From Massospora cicadina (Eukaryota; Entomophthoromycota; Entomophthoromycetes; Entomophthorales; Entomophthoraceae): a DNA stretch of 64,000 nt. Below the pieces are notes generated by a model. It saw nothing but the letters and a program-made list of their open reading frames with translations, was not told the DNA's origin and made no database searches. The translations under genes were made by a program, and so were the position numbers. The first letter of the stretch is position 1; each line of letters begins with the position of its first letter. This document shows positions 35,000 to 46,300 of this stretch, piece after piece. Location: positions 91,974 to 155,973 of the forward strand of contig JAKSZP010008057.1 of NCBI GenBank assembly GCA_022478985.1, read 5' to 3'.

Positions 35000-36090
35000 T
35001 CATTTTGGTGTATAGCTCCAGCACAATGTTAAATTGTAAAGTCGTAATTGGAGCTTTAACGCCCATCTAGCTAAGCGTCCATCAGGATCCTTCATTTGTT
35101 GTAACCATTTAAGGAAGCGTAATCTGTGATGATAGTGAAATGTTTTCCATAGAGATAAGGGCAAAAATGATTGATGGAAGATAGGACTGCAAGGCATTCC
35201 CTCTCAGTAATGCTATAATTGCATTCTGCCTTGGAAAGGGTTTTACTATTAATAAGAGATGAGATGATCAACCAGGTTAGAATCATGCTGAGCCAGAATA
35301 GCCCCAATAGCTACATCACTGGCATTGGCAAATAAAATAAAGGTTTTTAAAAAATCAGGATGGGCTAAGATTGGGGCACTCATTAAGGCTTGACGCAACA
35401 GATTGAAAGCTTGCTGCTGCGATTCTTCCCATACAAAAGGGACTGCCTTGTGCAAAAGGTAAAATAAAGGCTCCGCAATCTCAGCAAAATGGGGGATTAA
35501 TAGTCAGTAATAACCAACCATCCCTAAAAACACTTGAATATTGCGCAAGCTTTTAGGAACAGGCATGTCCAAAATAGCTTGTATTTTATTGGATAAGGGT
35601 AAAATCCTATCGTGATTAACTTTATGGCCTAAGAATTACATTTAAGTTTTTGAAAAAAGCGCACTTAAATGGTTTTAGCTTAAGTGAAGCGCGGCTCATT
35701 TGACCAAATACTTCCTTTAAATGAGCCAAATGCTTGTTAAAAGTGTGAGAGAAATTAGTAACTTCATCTAAATAAACCAAAATGCAGGAAAGTTTCAAAT
35801 CACCAAATAAGCCATCCATGGCTCTTTGAAAAGTAGCAGGGGTATTAAAAAGCCCCTGCGGCATATGAGTAGGTTTAAATAACCCCTCACTAGAAATTAA
35901 GGCACATTTTTGACGGTCTTCTGATGACAGGTCAATTTTACAGTAGCCACTAGCAAGGTCCATGGCTGAGAAGAACTGTGATCCAGACAATAGTCTCAAT
36001 AAATCATCAATGTGAGGTGGAGAATAAGAATCCTTTCGGGTAACAGCATTGAGCTGATGATAGTCCATAACCACTATATGACTTTCTCTC
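35000..36090 (-). pseudogene. Element E reverse transcriptase and RNase H
   Basis: Frame 36074-35622 has MVMDYHQLNAVTRKDSYS, FSAMDLASGYCKIDL, QGLFNTPATFQRAMD and YLDE near 35790, where the catalytic YLDD is expected. RNase H is in 35455-35249 (FILFANASDVAIGAILAQ, with N for the first Asp) and 35307-35092 (AECNYSITERECLAV). Frame changes occur near 35620 and 35300. Confidence 0.85.
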
Positions 36091-36737
36091 TTTTTGGATG
36101 AGAATTAGAGGGGAAGCCCATAGACTTTGAGAAGGCGTTAGTAGCCCCGCATCAAGGAGTTGTTTCAATTCCACTGAGACCTGAGCCCCCTTGACTTTAG
36201 ATTTGCAATAAGGCCGGGCTCAATTAGGGGGAGTATCCCTGGTTTTCACCTGATGCACATCTTTCATTAGCCCAAAATCTCTGGGACCCTTGGCAAATAT
36301 ATCCACATATTTTTCAATTAGAGCCTCGGCTTCATGCTGTTGTTCTGGAGTAAGTGAATTTCCAAATTTGACGTTGATTACAGCAATGATAGGTGATTCT
36401 TCAAACCCAAAATCACGTAAATCCCCACATCTAATATGAATAAAATTTCATTCACTGGAGTAGGACGCACATAAGCGATAGGAATAATTCAGTTCAATTG
36501 CATAAGTCAAGAGGTGAGATTAGCTAGTAAGACCAGAACAGTCCCATTATAAGCGGGATCAAGGATACCCAGTCAGGTTAAGGCCTCCAAATGAGAGGGA
36601 TTACTGTTATAAAAAGATCTCTAATACATGATCAGCTGGAAAAGATACTTGTACTCCACTATCAATTATAACTTGAGCTTTTGGAGGAATAGTAATTGAA
36701 TTGTTAGAGTATAAAGGCATTCCTTCAGAGGCACAAG

Positions 36738-37230
36738 CTAAAGAAGGCGGAAGAATAGTCTAGGTCCCAAAATTCGGTATTCAGGACAAGAGATAGATGC
36801 AGGATATTTCAAAGAGAACGCGTCGTTTGAGTTTTCCTTGCTATTGGGGAAATCTTTTAAAATTAACGGTACTTGGTATCCAATTAAAGAGATATAATTG
36901 TCCTTAAGACTAATTATCGCATCAAAATCAATGAGAAATCTGGTTCCCAAGAGCAAGTCATAGCAGTTATTGTCCAACACTACTGCAGGGGCCGAAATAA
37001 CCAACTTTCCAAAGCGCATTAGAAGGGAAGAATAAGCTCCTATGGATTTTGTATATAAAGGACCAGCAGTTCCATAGTCTTGAGAATAATTTAAGTCTGG
37101 CGCCACTTTGATTTTCTTCATAAGCCTAGATCACATTTATGGGCGATCACATATTGATGATAGCTAAAACTTTCACTTTGTGTACTATGACTTCCACCTG
37201 GGTCACATCAGTGCCAAAGTGCAGGATTGA
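36738..37230 (-). pseudogene. Element E aspartic protease
   Basis: Frame 37121-36738 has the C-terminal half (SAPAVVLDNNCYDLLLGTRF and FDAIISLKDN). The active-site region just upstream (about 37180-37150, minus) reads AIINM, stop, SPINVI, where AIIDTGSPINVI is expected from relatives. Asp, Thr and Gly are all altered, the first two by G-to-A or C-to-T type changes. Confidence 0.7.
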
Positions 37231-37314
37231 AAATACTATGAACTAAATGGTCGAATTAAACTAGAAGATGAAATGAAAATGTAAGAAGAAATAGTATCTT
37301 TGTTGGCTAAATCA

Positions 37315-39035
37315 TCAGTGATCAAGTTCACCAGGAGCAGATATCACATAACAGTCTTTAGGAGTATTAAAAGATTGTGATCGAGGCACAGGAGGTAGGT
37401 CAGTATAGGGAGCCTCATGCCCTATGCTGACTCCTTTTTTGACTCTTCCGCTTGTTTCTTCCAACATTGAGTTTCCATATGACCCACTAGACCACAATAG
37501 ATGCAAGATCCTTCTTGGGTTTAGGTTTGGATCTAGGTGGCATCGTGTGAATATAGGAATGAGGGTTATTAGCAGAAATTGGATGTACCACACCATTGGA
37601 AATCTCCATCAACGCCTCTTTGATGTTGAGAATAGATCTGAAATTTCTTTTAAGTGATTTTAAATGTAGTAGCAATTGAGTACAAGAAGCAAAAACACTC
37701 ATCACAGCTGAAATGGCATCATCTAGGATAATATAATCACAAGTAGTGAGATTCTGGGCCTCATGATAAAGTCTCTTCGCAAAATCTTGAATTGACTCTC
37801 CTTGCTTAATTTAGATGCTCATAAAGGCTTGCTTTTGATTTGCAAGGATTTGATCACTCCCAAATTTCTTAATAAGGGCGGCTTTCACTTAAGCCCACGT
37901 ATTGCAAACCTTAAGGTGAGGAACCATGATTTCTTAAATGAATCAGCTTATACAAGAAGTAATATGCCGGACTTTCTGTTGATCCGTCGCCCCATCCATT
38001 ACTCGCTTAAGACAAATAGAAAAGTATGAATGCTACCTTCAGCTGGCTCGAACTTATCCTTAAGTGTAGGTTTTTAGTGGTGGGTTCATTACTTAAGACG
38101 TGTACGCCAGATACCATGACTGGATCAGCTTTGGAGGGTTTGGACTCAGGGATATGGGATTGAGTAGTAACTTGGTCAACTTGTTGTCACAAATGGTTAA
38201 GATCATCTTATAAAATTTTGATTCCATTGTGTAAGATGGTCAGTTTTAGGCGATTGCTTTAAGTTAGAAATTGCAGCGAGCATCTCTTCTTGCTTATTCT
38301 CGAGTATTATATATTTGGCAGTTAACCACTCAATGGAAGCTGCCAACATTGCAAACTGAGTTTCTTGCGTAGTTTGTTAGCATTGCATAGATAGTGGGCG
38401 TTATCAACACCATCCAATAAGTTGGTAAGTGAATAATCTGGGCTAGTCAGGAGGCCTTCTAAAGATAAGAAACATCCTTGATCTATGGCTCAGGTTTAGT
38501 TTTCTAATGCTGCACTCTTGTTGCCAGTAGACTTAAAGGTTCAGAATCATGAACTGAAGCGTTGAGCTGGGGGGACCAGGAGGTCTGGGGGTCCTTGCAA
38601 ACTGTCACGACCTGCAGGCCCAGGTGGGCCTTGTTGACCCGCAGGGCCTTAAGGACCTCATTCACCAGGGGGTCCTGGGGTCACCAAAGGAGAACTAGGA
38701 GGTCCCGGAGGTCCAGGAGGACCAACAGGACGAGGTCCACCTTCTCAAATAGTATCCACGATTTGGACAAGTTGTTGAAATAGCCCATTGAGTTCAACAA
38801 AGCGTTCCTCATGTTGGTCCCACAATTGTCCCAGTTGCTTACTAATCTCATCTTCAAGGGTAGTGATTTGGTGTTGAATAGGATTATCGACATCACTAAC
38901 CTGTTGAGATACTTCTTGGCTGATGTAACCCACAACTCCATTGTCAATTCTCACCAGATGGTTATGTAGATCATTGATTTTCCTTCTATTATCAAGTATG
39001 GCTTCCCTATTATCCTTACCAAAGTTAGAAGCCAT
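37315..39035 (-). pseudogene. Element E Gag with coiled coil, collagen-like tract and zinc knuckle
   Basis: ATG at 39035. Residues 1-97 (39035-38745) are rich in heptad-like Leu/Ile/Val and probably form a coiled coil. In the same frame, after one TGA, lies a Gly-X-Y tract: about 38730-38570 reads GPPGPPGPP, a short break, then GPPGE, stop, GP, stop, GPAGQQGPPGPAG. Capsid text lies further on (37705-37580, NIKEALMEIS), and a CCHC knuckle CIYCGLVGHMETQC is at about 37505-37465. Coiled coil plus collagen-like repeat at the start of a Ty3 Gag is not something I know from the family. Three stops break the N-terminal half. Confidence 0.7.
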
Positions 39036-39542
39036 CTCATAGAAAGAGGATAGCTGAGAATGAAATTATTGTTCCATGGTCAACTGACGTTGGATCTCAA
39101 AATGATGTAACCCCAAAATCTGGAGTATGTAATGAATGGCGGGATGTACGTACTGCCAGAGGTACTTTTCTGTTCTATCCAGACTGACTTTGGTATGTTG
39201 TAAAACTGCTTTGTTGTATAAGTTCATCATATTAGCTGCAACCTTAGATGCTCAGTCTCAGTTAGGATGGGCACCGGGCTGAATAGCCCCCTTATTAAAC
39301 CCTTGACCTTTTCTTCCACATCTGCAGATTGAATTTGATAATTATCTAGGTCAGGGCCATCAATGGCCAAGTCTATAGAAGCTCAAAATTGAAGATTACT
39401 AATATTAGCGGAAGGCATCTCCTTCCTGTTGGAGTGTAACCATTGGGTGATACTCATTGATTCCTCAGAAAAGAGGCTTTCTTCACTAGACATATTCATT
39501 GTCATGAAAATATGTTTTCACCAGGTAGCCTCAGAAGCAGAC

Positions 39543-39558
39543 CTGGCAGAAAGCACCA
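39543..39558 (-). promoter_or_regulatory. Primer-binding site of element E
   Basis: Minus strand TGGTGCTTTCTGCCAG, just inside the 5' LTR. It differs from the C/D site after the first six bases, so a different tRNA is implied. Confidence 0.6.
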
Positions 39559-39559
39559 G

Positions 39560-40483
39560 TATCAGAATTTCAATAGAAATTGTAATATTCAGGCACTATG
39601 AAGGCTACCAAATTATTATTTTTGTTGCTCTAGCAAAGATAGAAACAGGGCAACGAGGTTATTAGTTTCATTGCAATAATAATTTCCAATCAGAATATAG
39701 AACTCTGTAGGGGGTGTGGCATAGTCAGGAGGGCGTCCTGCTATCACCCCTCACGTCGTGGGTTCAAATCCCACCATGGCAGAAATTGCATTAATTGCAT
39801 TTCTGTGCCAAGAGGATATCAATACATGTGGATTCGCGCACCATGCCTCAGTCTGACCAAGCGAATCAGTGAAGTTAGATTCATGTAATCCTGGCCTATC
39901 AGAACACGTTTAGGAAGGTTTTACCCCCAGTACTTGGGCTTTGTCCTCACTCCTATATTGTCGCTCCTTACTCCCTATCCTCTCTATCAGTGTGGTATAT
40001 TTTGTCCCAAGGTCAGCCCACCTCGAATAAAGTTAAAATATAGAGCTCTGTTATTAATAGACCAAAACTGAGCTACATGAGACAAAAATAGTGGTCCTTT
40101 ATTAGTTAGAAATGAGGGATATTTATAGGGGTCGATTTGGTAGTTCTTCATGAGGATTTTCGTGCTTCAACTGAGGTAAGATCTTACCTAATAGATGACC
40201 AATATTGCTGATTATTATTAATATACTTGTGATGATCAGATCTGATAAGGATCTTATCTGATAAGATTGACCTTCTTGTGGAGGGCTTAGCCCCTTCAGC
40301 TTGCTTAGCCCCTTCAGATTGCTTAGCCTCATCCTTCAGAGGAGGCAAATAACTCCAAAGAGTTAATCATTGGTCTATCCAAGGATTGGATATCTCTGAC
40401 AAAGTTTTTATGATCTTATTAGACTGAGTCACTGAATCTTGATCTTAATTATACTCAGTCATCACAGTTGTATCTCAAACATA
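39560..40483 (-). repeat. 5' LTR of element E, with SINE
   Basis: It pairs with 33152-33729 on both sides of the SINE. Its termini have drifted (TATCAGA and CAAACATA). Confidence 0.8.
39709..40036 (+). mobile_element. tRNA-derived SINE in element E LTR
   Basis: The head is tRNA-like, with A box TGGCATAGTCAGG at 39717-39729 and B box GGTTCAAATCC at 39761-39771. The T stem pairs perfectly: GTGGG 39758-39762 with CCCAC 39770-39774. The body is about 210 bp of unrelated text and the tail is GTGTGGTATATTTTGTCCC, then AAGGTCAGCCCACCTCGAAT. A 15-bp duplication (39694-39708, 40037-40051) differs at one base. The sister LTR at 33287-33301 holds the single, unduplicated site. Confidence 0.9.
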
Positions 40484-41409
40484 GAGTCTCTTCCAACCTA
40501 CCCAACTACCACAAGGGTTGTGCAATGCACCCGCCATTTTCCAGAGAGCAATGGATAATATCTTGCAGGATCTAAAATTAAGCTGCGTTTTGTCAATCTT
40601 GATGATATCTCAGTGTTTTTCACGACCTTTAATGAGCACCTTACCCACTTGAAAGAAGTGTTCCAATGCATGTGGGTTTCTAACACTAAATTAAAGACAT
40701 CAAAATGTACGTTCTTCCAGAAAAAGCTGGATTTTCTTAGACACGCCATATCGCAAGATGGTATTCAACATTTATAAGATAAAGTCGCAGCTATATCTAA
40801 GATGCTGGCGCCTAAAACCCTCCGTGACATCCAGGTATTCTTAAGCATGATGGGGTATTACCATCAATTCATACCCAAGTTTGCCCAGCTCAGTAAGCTC
40901 CTCGTCCGCCTCTTGGCTAAGAACACTCCATTTCATTGGGGTGCAGAACAAAAAGCCACATTTAAGACCCTGAAAGAGTTATTACAACAACGGCCAATAC
41001 TCCACTATTATGACTATGGCAAGCCCTTTATGCTGTTCACAGATGCCTCTGATTATGTCGTTGGAGCTATCTTAGCTCAGCTTGATGAGCATGGGGTCAA
41101 ACATCCTGTTTCTTATTACAGAAAGATGCTCTCAAAAGCTGAGCTCAACTATAGCATCACTGAGAAGGAGTGCCTGGCTGTTCTGCTCAATTGAAACACT
41201 ACTGGCCCTTCTTATATGTGACTTCTATCAAAGTGATTGCTGACCACACATCCTTAAAGTGGTTGCAGAATAAGAAGGATCCCACGGTACAGTTGGCTCT
41301 CTGGGCTTTGAAGCTTCAGCATTACAATATGAAAATTAAGCATTGGGCAGAAACTATTCATATGAATTTTGATGGGTTGACGTGGCTGCGTGCCCTTCAT
41401 TTTAGATAA
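40484..41409 (+). pseudogene. Element D reverse transcriptase (second part) and RNase H
   Basis: It resumes with QGLCNAPAIFQRAMDN and LKLSCVL-like text (40505-40600), where the YxDD box is blurred by frame changes. Frame 40802-41194 has the connection (MLAPKTLRDIQVFLSMMGYY) and RNase H MLFTDASDYVVGAIL with the first Asp kept, then SKAELNYSITEKECLAV. Frame 41170-41409 adds VIADHTSLKWLQNKKDP. Only one stop separates these last two frames. Confidence 0.85.
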
Positions 41410-41556
41410 CAGTGAGGCTGAGAGGTTACATGACCTCCTGATGACTTATTATGTATGGGGGGATGAGGATAATTTGTACAAAAAATGCTATAATGGCACT
41501 CTCACAACACCAAGGTGGAAAGTGGGAAGCTATACAAGAAAGTAATGATAAATTAG

Positions 41557-42620
41557 TTGCCATATCTTCAGCCATCAGAGCAAGTACTGGTCATTTTGGA
41601 GTTCCATTCTATCTTAGGGAATAGTAGGGTATGGAAGGCATATGAGTGGGTTAAAGAGCGGTATTATTGGGAGGGCAATATGGAGACCATAACTGAGGTC
41701 CTGGATGCCTGTCTGACCTGCAAAAAAGAATCCATCTTCAAAACCCATTATCAATAAAACCACTACGCCTCAACAACCCTTCCACACCTTAAGTTTAGAC
41801 GTGGTTGGACCTCTACCCCAGACTAATGGGGGAAATCGATATAAACTGGTTGGAATTGATCGTTTCACCAAGTGGGTTTTAAGCTGTGGCTCTCCCTGCT
41901 CAAACGTTCAAGGCCACAGCCACTTTCTTCCATCAGAATATTTTTGCTCGACATTATTGCCCAAGTTGTTCTCTGTGATAATGGAAAAAACTTCACCTCA
42001 GGAGTGGTGAAGATCCTTACTACCATCATGGGCATGCAACAGCTCTTTTCAGCCCCCTATAAACCCTCAACCAATGGTACTGTGGAGAGAGCAAATGGGA
42101 CCCTAGTTTCTATATTACGAAAAATGGCCACTTCAGGCCCCCTTCACTGGGATCAGTACTTACCAAGTGCCCTCATGGCCTACCTATCAGTTGCCTTAGA
42201 ATCCTTAAGACGTCCACTTTCTGTGTGTTGTATAGACGGGAGCCTGGGTGCCAGCATTATTATCCAAAGTCATTTTCACTGATAGGACTGACCCTGAGAA
42301 ATCCATGAAGAAGTTGGCCTAACATATCAGACAGTTACAATCAGAGGCTATGATTAATTTGGCCAAAACTGTCACAAAAGAGGGTCAAACCGCTAATGAC
42401 CTCTGGCCTCCTCGTCCTTCCTTCCAAGTATCTGACTTGGTGCTTTACTACGACAATTGTATCACCCTTAGAAGGGAGAAACTCAGGTCCATTTAGGAAG
42501 GACCTTTTGTAGTCAACTTAAGTGAGGAGAGGATTTCTATCAAATCCCTTGCTACAGGAGTTACTATCAACCAAGTTCCTGCCAATTCTTGCGGCCTTAT
42601 TCTCCCCCAAACACTCTTGA
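41557..42620 (+). pseudogene. Element D integrase
   Basis: Zinc-site helix and CLTCKKE are in 41557-41757. LSLDVVGPLPQ is near 41795, with Asp kept. VLCDNGKNFTSGV is near 41965, and NGTVERANGT near 42075 has Glu kept. A C-terminal EGPFVVNLSE (GPY/F type) lies near 42500. Frames change near 41760, 41880 and 42280. The three catalytic residues are all still readable. The last bases run into the purine tract before the 3' LTR. Confidence 0.85.
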
Positions 42621-42629
42621 AGGGGGTGA
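42619..42629 (+). promoter_or_regulatory. Polypurine tract of element D
   Basis: GAAGGGGGTGA directly before the TGTCAG start of the 3' LTR. Confidence 0.7.
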
Positions 42630-43062
42630 TGTCAGACAATTACAAGTCCAATATATAAAATAATGATTTGGAGGTAAATGACAAAAAGATTGGCCAAAAG
42701 ACTCTGGTCAATTCCCGAAGGACCTCTCTAATTGGGGTAACACTTTTACTAGTTCCTCTCAGACAAATACCACAAGTTTGAATAGTCAAATTGTGCTGAC
42801 TATGCAACGAATTCAGGGGTGTCCATCAGAGGCTCCTCACCAGGCCACATCTAATTTAGTACAATCTACCAAGCGGAGACTGGCCCCTTTTATAGGGTCA
42901 GAAAGGGTCCATCAAGATAAAAATACTTTCCAACCTTCTGATTGGTCAAATACATAAGATCCCTTCCTCACAGGTTCATCTTCCCGGTTGTCATTTCCCC
43001 ATCTGCCCTTGCATTGAAGCGAGGTGAGTCTCTAAACCAATCTGATAGGTTAAATTCAATAT

Positions 43063-43648
43063 TGTCACGGACTGAAAAACCACATTTCCAACTGCCATAT
43101 ACTTACATATTGCTTTGGTGCACCAACAAGCAACCAAAGATGCCTAACCAAGTAGGGAGAGGTTTGGTGAACCGACAGCGCCAAACATTCACCTATAATT
43201 AATTGGCTATGTAAGTCCTCTGTGTGGTTGGTCCAACTCAACCACGTGAAAGCTTCCTTGAAATGAAACACCCAAAAAAGACCACAGGTATGTGAGCCCC
43301 AAAACATCCTTTATTTTTATTCAGGAACATAAAAATCAAAGGTGCTGCCAACCAGAGCTTGTCTGGGGAGCAACCAACAATGCTCCCAGGAAGGAAATTC
43401 TAGGGTGTCCTCTTAAAATTCCGAAGTGAACTTTGGAATGGGCAGGTGCGCCTTATAAAGGCAGCGCTTCAGGGGCCTCACTCAAGTTGTAGATTAGGCT
43501 TGCACAAGCCTAATCAATGACTTGGGTGAGGCACAACCCAACGCCCAAAACGACTGAACCAAAAATATCTATAAAGTAATACAACTCATATTCAGAAAAT
43601 CAAAATCTGAGTCAGAATGTAACAATCAAGACAAACTCATCCATTACA
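43063..43648 (+). repeat. Left LTR of the TRIM-like element
   Basis: 586 bp, highly similar to 44380-44972 by eye. It contains a conserved TTTATTTTTATTCAGGAAC stretch. Confidence 0.85.
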
Positions 43649-44379
43649 TCACCCCCGCTAAAAGGAGGGCCCCTCCCCAAAGAGGGGCCCCACAACAGAA
43701 GGCTGCCACGATGAGTGCTTCCTGGGGCAAGTTACCTCGAGCCCCAGGAAAATTAGCCCAGATAAACTCTGGGCCCCTTGAAGAAACATAGATGGTGAGA
43801 GCAAATTGGGACTGGGCTGCCAGAATCAGCCCACCCAGCACGAGGATGCACACCCAGCACATGGTTGTGTTGGACCCCCTCCCAGGCTCCCATTGGCAAT
43901 GGTCTTCCCATCCTTACCAGGAAGGCGCTTTAACCAAAGAAAATGCGAGAGGGGCATGCAGTCCAGCGTGGCTGAATGGCCCCAGCCCAAGGATGCACGC
44001 CTAGCACTTGGTTGCGTTGTGCCCCCCTCCTGAGCTCCTGTTGGTGATGGTCTTCCCATCCCAGCTGGGAAGGCTCTTTTGCCAAAGAAGCATGAGAGGG
44101 GTGCATGGTGCAGTGCAGCTGGACGTCTGACCCCTTTCCAGGCAGACCATCCATGGGTGAGGGAGCCCTTCTGTAACAGGTCCCCTTGGTGCCGCCAAAT
44201 TTCCTGGTGAGCGGGAGGCTCCACCAGGAATTGAACTGATGGTCACTTCAAGTCCAGGGTTGGCCATCAGTCACTGGCTCCCACCAGTGCTGGTTCCTTG
44301 ACAACTGGGACCAAGTGATTACTGAGGTCAGTCCAAACTGGGGATTGGCAGCATGCAGCGCACAATGACTTCACAATAA
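43649..44379. repeat. TRIM interior with a tandem duplication
   Basis: About 134 bp at 43842-43975 recurs at 43991-44123: both contain AGGATGCAC, GGTCTTCCCATCC and GCGAGAGGGGCATG or GAGAGGGGTGCATG. Near 44236-44226 the minus strand has a B-box-like AGTTCAATTCC. Long open frames on both strands here look like G+C-rich shadows. Confidence 0.6.
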
Positions 44380-44972
44380 TGTCACGGACTGTAAAACCCC
44401 AGTTCTGACTGCCATATATTTACATACTGCTTTGATGCACTGACAAGCAACCAAAGTGGCTTAACCAAGTAGGGAGAGGTTTGGGGAAACAACAGCGCCA
44501 AATATTCACCTACTACTTAGTTGGCTATGCTGTCCTCTGTGTGGTTGGTCAGACCAACCATGAAAAAGCTTCCTCAAAATGAAACACCCAAAAAAGACCA
44601 CAGGTATGTGAGGTATGCAAACCCCAAAACGTTTTTTATTTTTATTCAGGAACATAAAAATCAAAGGTGCCTGCCAACCAGAGCTTGTCTGGGGAGCAAC
44701 CAACAATGCTCCCCAGGAAGGAAATGCTAGGGTTTCTTAAAATCCTGAAGTGAACTTTGGAATGGGCAGGTGCGCCTTATAAAGGCAGCGCTTTGGGGGC
44801 CTCACCCAAGTCATTGATTAGGCTTGCACAAGCCTAATCTACAACTCAGATGAGGCACAACCCAGCTCCTGAAACAACTGAACAAAAAATGTCTATGAAG
44901 CGATCTGACTCAGATTTGGAAAATCTGAATCTGAGTCAGAATGTAACAATTGAGACAAACTCGTCTGTTACA
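44380..44972 (+). repeat. Right LTR of the TRIM-like element
   Basis: 593 bp partner of 43063-43648. The D LTR resumes at 44978. Confidence 0.85.
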
Positions 44973-45260
44973 ATTATTCTCTAATTTGGACATTATTAAG
45001 CAATCTGAACTTAAAGCCTTGACATCTATATACAAGAATCAACTTATTAGGAGGATTTGCTTCTTGATCCCAGTATTGCAACTAATAAAACCTAAAAAAC
45101 ATTTTTTTTATTTTCTTTTAGTTTTAACATTTTAATTTATAAAAGTGGTCAACAACCCCTACTTTTTCCCCGCTTAGAGAACTGACTTCTCCTGCATATA
45201 ATTGTTGGAATTAGGTGTGAGAAATGCACCAGCGAGTAAAATAAACTCTGAATTCCAACT

Positions 45261-46300
45261 TATGCACCCCTTTTCATCATGGCTACAAGCTCTTTAATCA
45301 GTATTTGGTTCTCTAATATGTTAAATACAAGTTGAACAACCTCTTCTATATACATTGAAATCAAAGCAAACTTGGAATTGAGAAATAAGAAGGACTTTTG
45401 GATGCCCTTGCTCAAGATGCAGCTGACCACCAGAGACTTATTAAAAAGTCTGTATATTTCCTTTAACATTTTTTGGTGGTCTAAGGTATATGCAACAAAA
45501 TTACCAGGACGCCATGGTAATCATGAACTGGTATGGAAAACCTAATCTTTTCATCATGTTCACCTGTAATCCAAACTAGCCTGAGATAACAAAATGAATT
45601 GAAGCCTGAACAAACTCTTTAAGACTGAAAAGACTTGGTGGCAAAATATTTCACCTCAAACTTAAAATTCTTTTAGTCATGCTTAAAGATAATAATTTTT
45701 GGAGATGTCTTGCCCTTGTTACATTGTTGAGTTGTAAAAATGGAGTCTTCCATATGCTCACTTTTTGGTAATGCTGAAAAGTGATTACAAAATCAGAGGA
45801 AGAGATATGATTGATGAAGTAGTCTGTGCTGATATACTTGATGAGACTGTCAAACCAAATCTCTACAGCATCTTGACCCAGCACTTAATTCATGGACTGT
45901 GTGGAAAACTTAACCGTGACTTTGTTTGTATGGAACATGGCAAATTCACAAGGGAGTTCTTAAAAAAATAAACCCCGTAAATTTAAGAAAATGACAATGG
46001 CTACCCTCTTTAAAGATAAAGATGATAATTCTTTCATGAAGAATAGAGTCAGGAATGACAATTAATGGGCAGTTTTGTACAACAAGTTTCTCCTCAAAGA
46101 GTTCAATACTCACATCAATATGGAGATTTTTTCACTGTAAAGGTGACAAAGGATCTTTACAAGTATATACTAAGGTCATGATTGCGCAAAGAGGGACTTC
46201 ACCCTTGAAAACAATTAGCATGATAAATTACTTGATACATTGATAGTAGAATGGTGATGGCTCTGGAAGCGGCTTGGTGACTTTTTGGATTTAAATTGCA
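45261..46300 (+). pseudogene. Helitron G Rep, catalytic region
   Basis: The text resumes after element D with HHGYKLFNQYLV, then LTFFGGLRYMQQNYQDAM and YGKPNLFIMFTCNP (about 45470-45570), hallmarks of Helitron Rep. The HUH motif region (about 45720-45770) reads VEL, stop, KWSLPYAHFLV, where family members have an EFQKRGLPHAH pattern. The first His is thus Tyr and the Gln codon a stop. Frame 45765-45971 follows (EVVCADILDETVKPNLY, HGLCGKLNRD, CMEHGKFTREF). A YKYI piece near 46160 may mark the catalytic Tyr region. Confidence 0.75.

Larger units (their letters stand above)
33152..40483 (-). mobile_element. Ty3-type retrotransposon E, nested in element D RT
   Basis: LTRs are at 33152-33729 and 39560-40483 (with a SINE), with gag and pol on the minus strand between. 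The left LTR has terminal inverted repeats TATTGGA and TCCAATA instead of TG...CA. The insertion splits element D RT between ICSEG and LFQPT-like text. The flanks gaggg (33147-33151) and gagtctc (40484-40490) fit a 5-bp duplication if two G were lost on the right. Confidence 0.85.
43063..44972 (+). mobile_element. Short non-coding LTR element (TRIM-like) in element D LTR
   Basis: Direct repeats 43063-43648 and 44380-44972 both start TGTCACGGACTG and end in TTACA. They flank 731 bp with no reading of any retroviral protein. The flanks aatat (43058-43062) and attat (44973-44977) differ at one base. The matching site in the 5' LTR of D is intact. The orientation is arbitrary: no clear primer site or purine tract is visible. 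The internal part is much richer in G+C than its surroundings. Confidence 0.85.
29550..45260 (+). mobile_element. Ty3-type retrotransposon D, nested in Helitron G
   Basis: LTRs are at 29550-30263 and 42630-45260, the latter carrying the TRIM at 43063-44972. The flanks gatgc (29545-29549) and tatgc (45261-45265) agree at four of five bases. The Helitron reading is interrupted exactly there. A primer-binding site lies two bases inside the 5' LTR and a purine tract before the 3' LTR. Gag and pol run on the plus strand but are broken by element E (33152-40483) within RT. Confidence 0.9.
42630..45260 (+). repeat. 3' LTR of element D, interrupted
   Basis: The LTR text is at 42630-43062 and 44978-45260, split by the TRIM-like element. 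It matches 29550-30263 on both sides. Confidence 0.85.

Noticed and set aside
39714..39781. Functional tRNA gene
   Set aside because: A and B boxes and the T stem are good, but the anticodon arm does not fold well. The unit has a SINE body, tail and target duplication.
43644..44267. Long overlapping frames on both strands in the TRIM interior
   Set aside because: They occur in several frames at once in a G+C-rich tandem repeat, carry no known domain, and are expected by composition.
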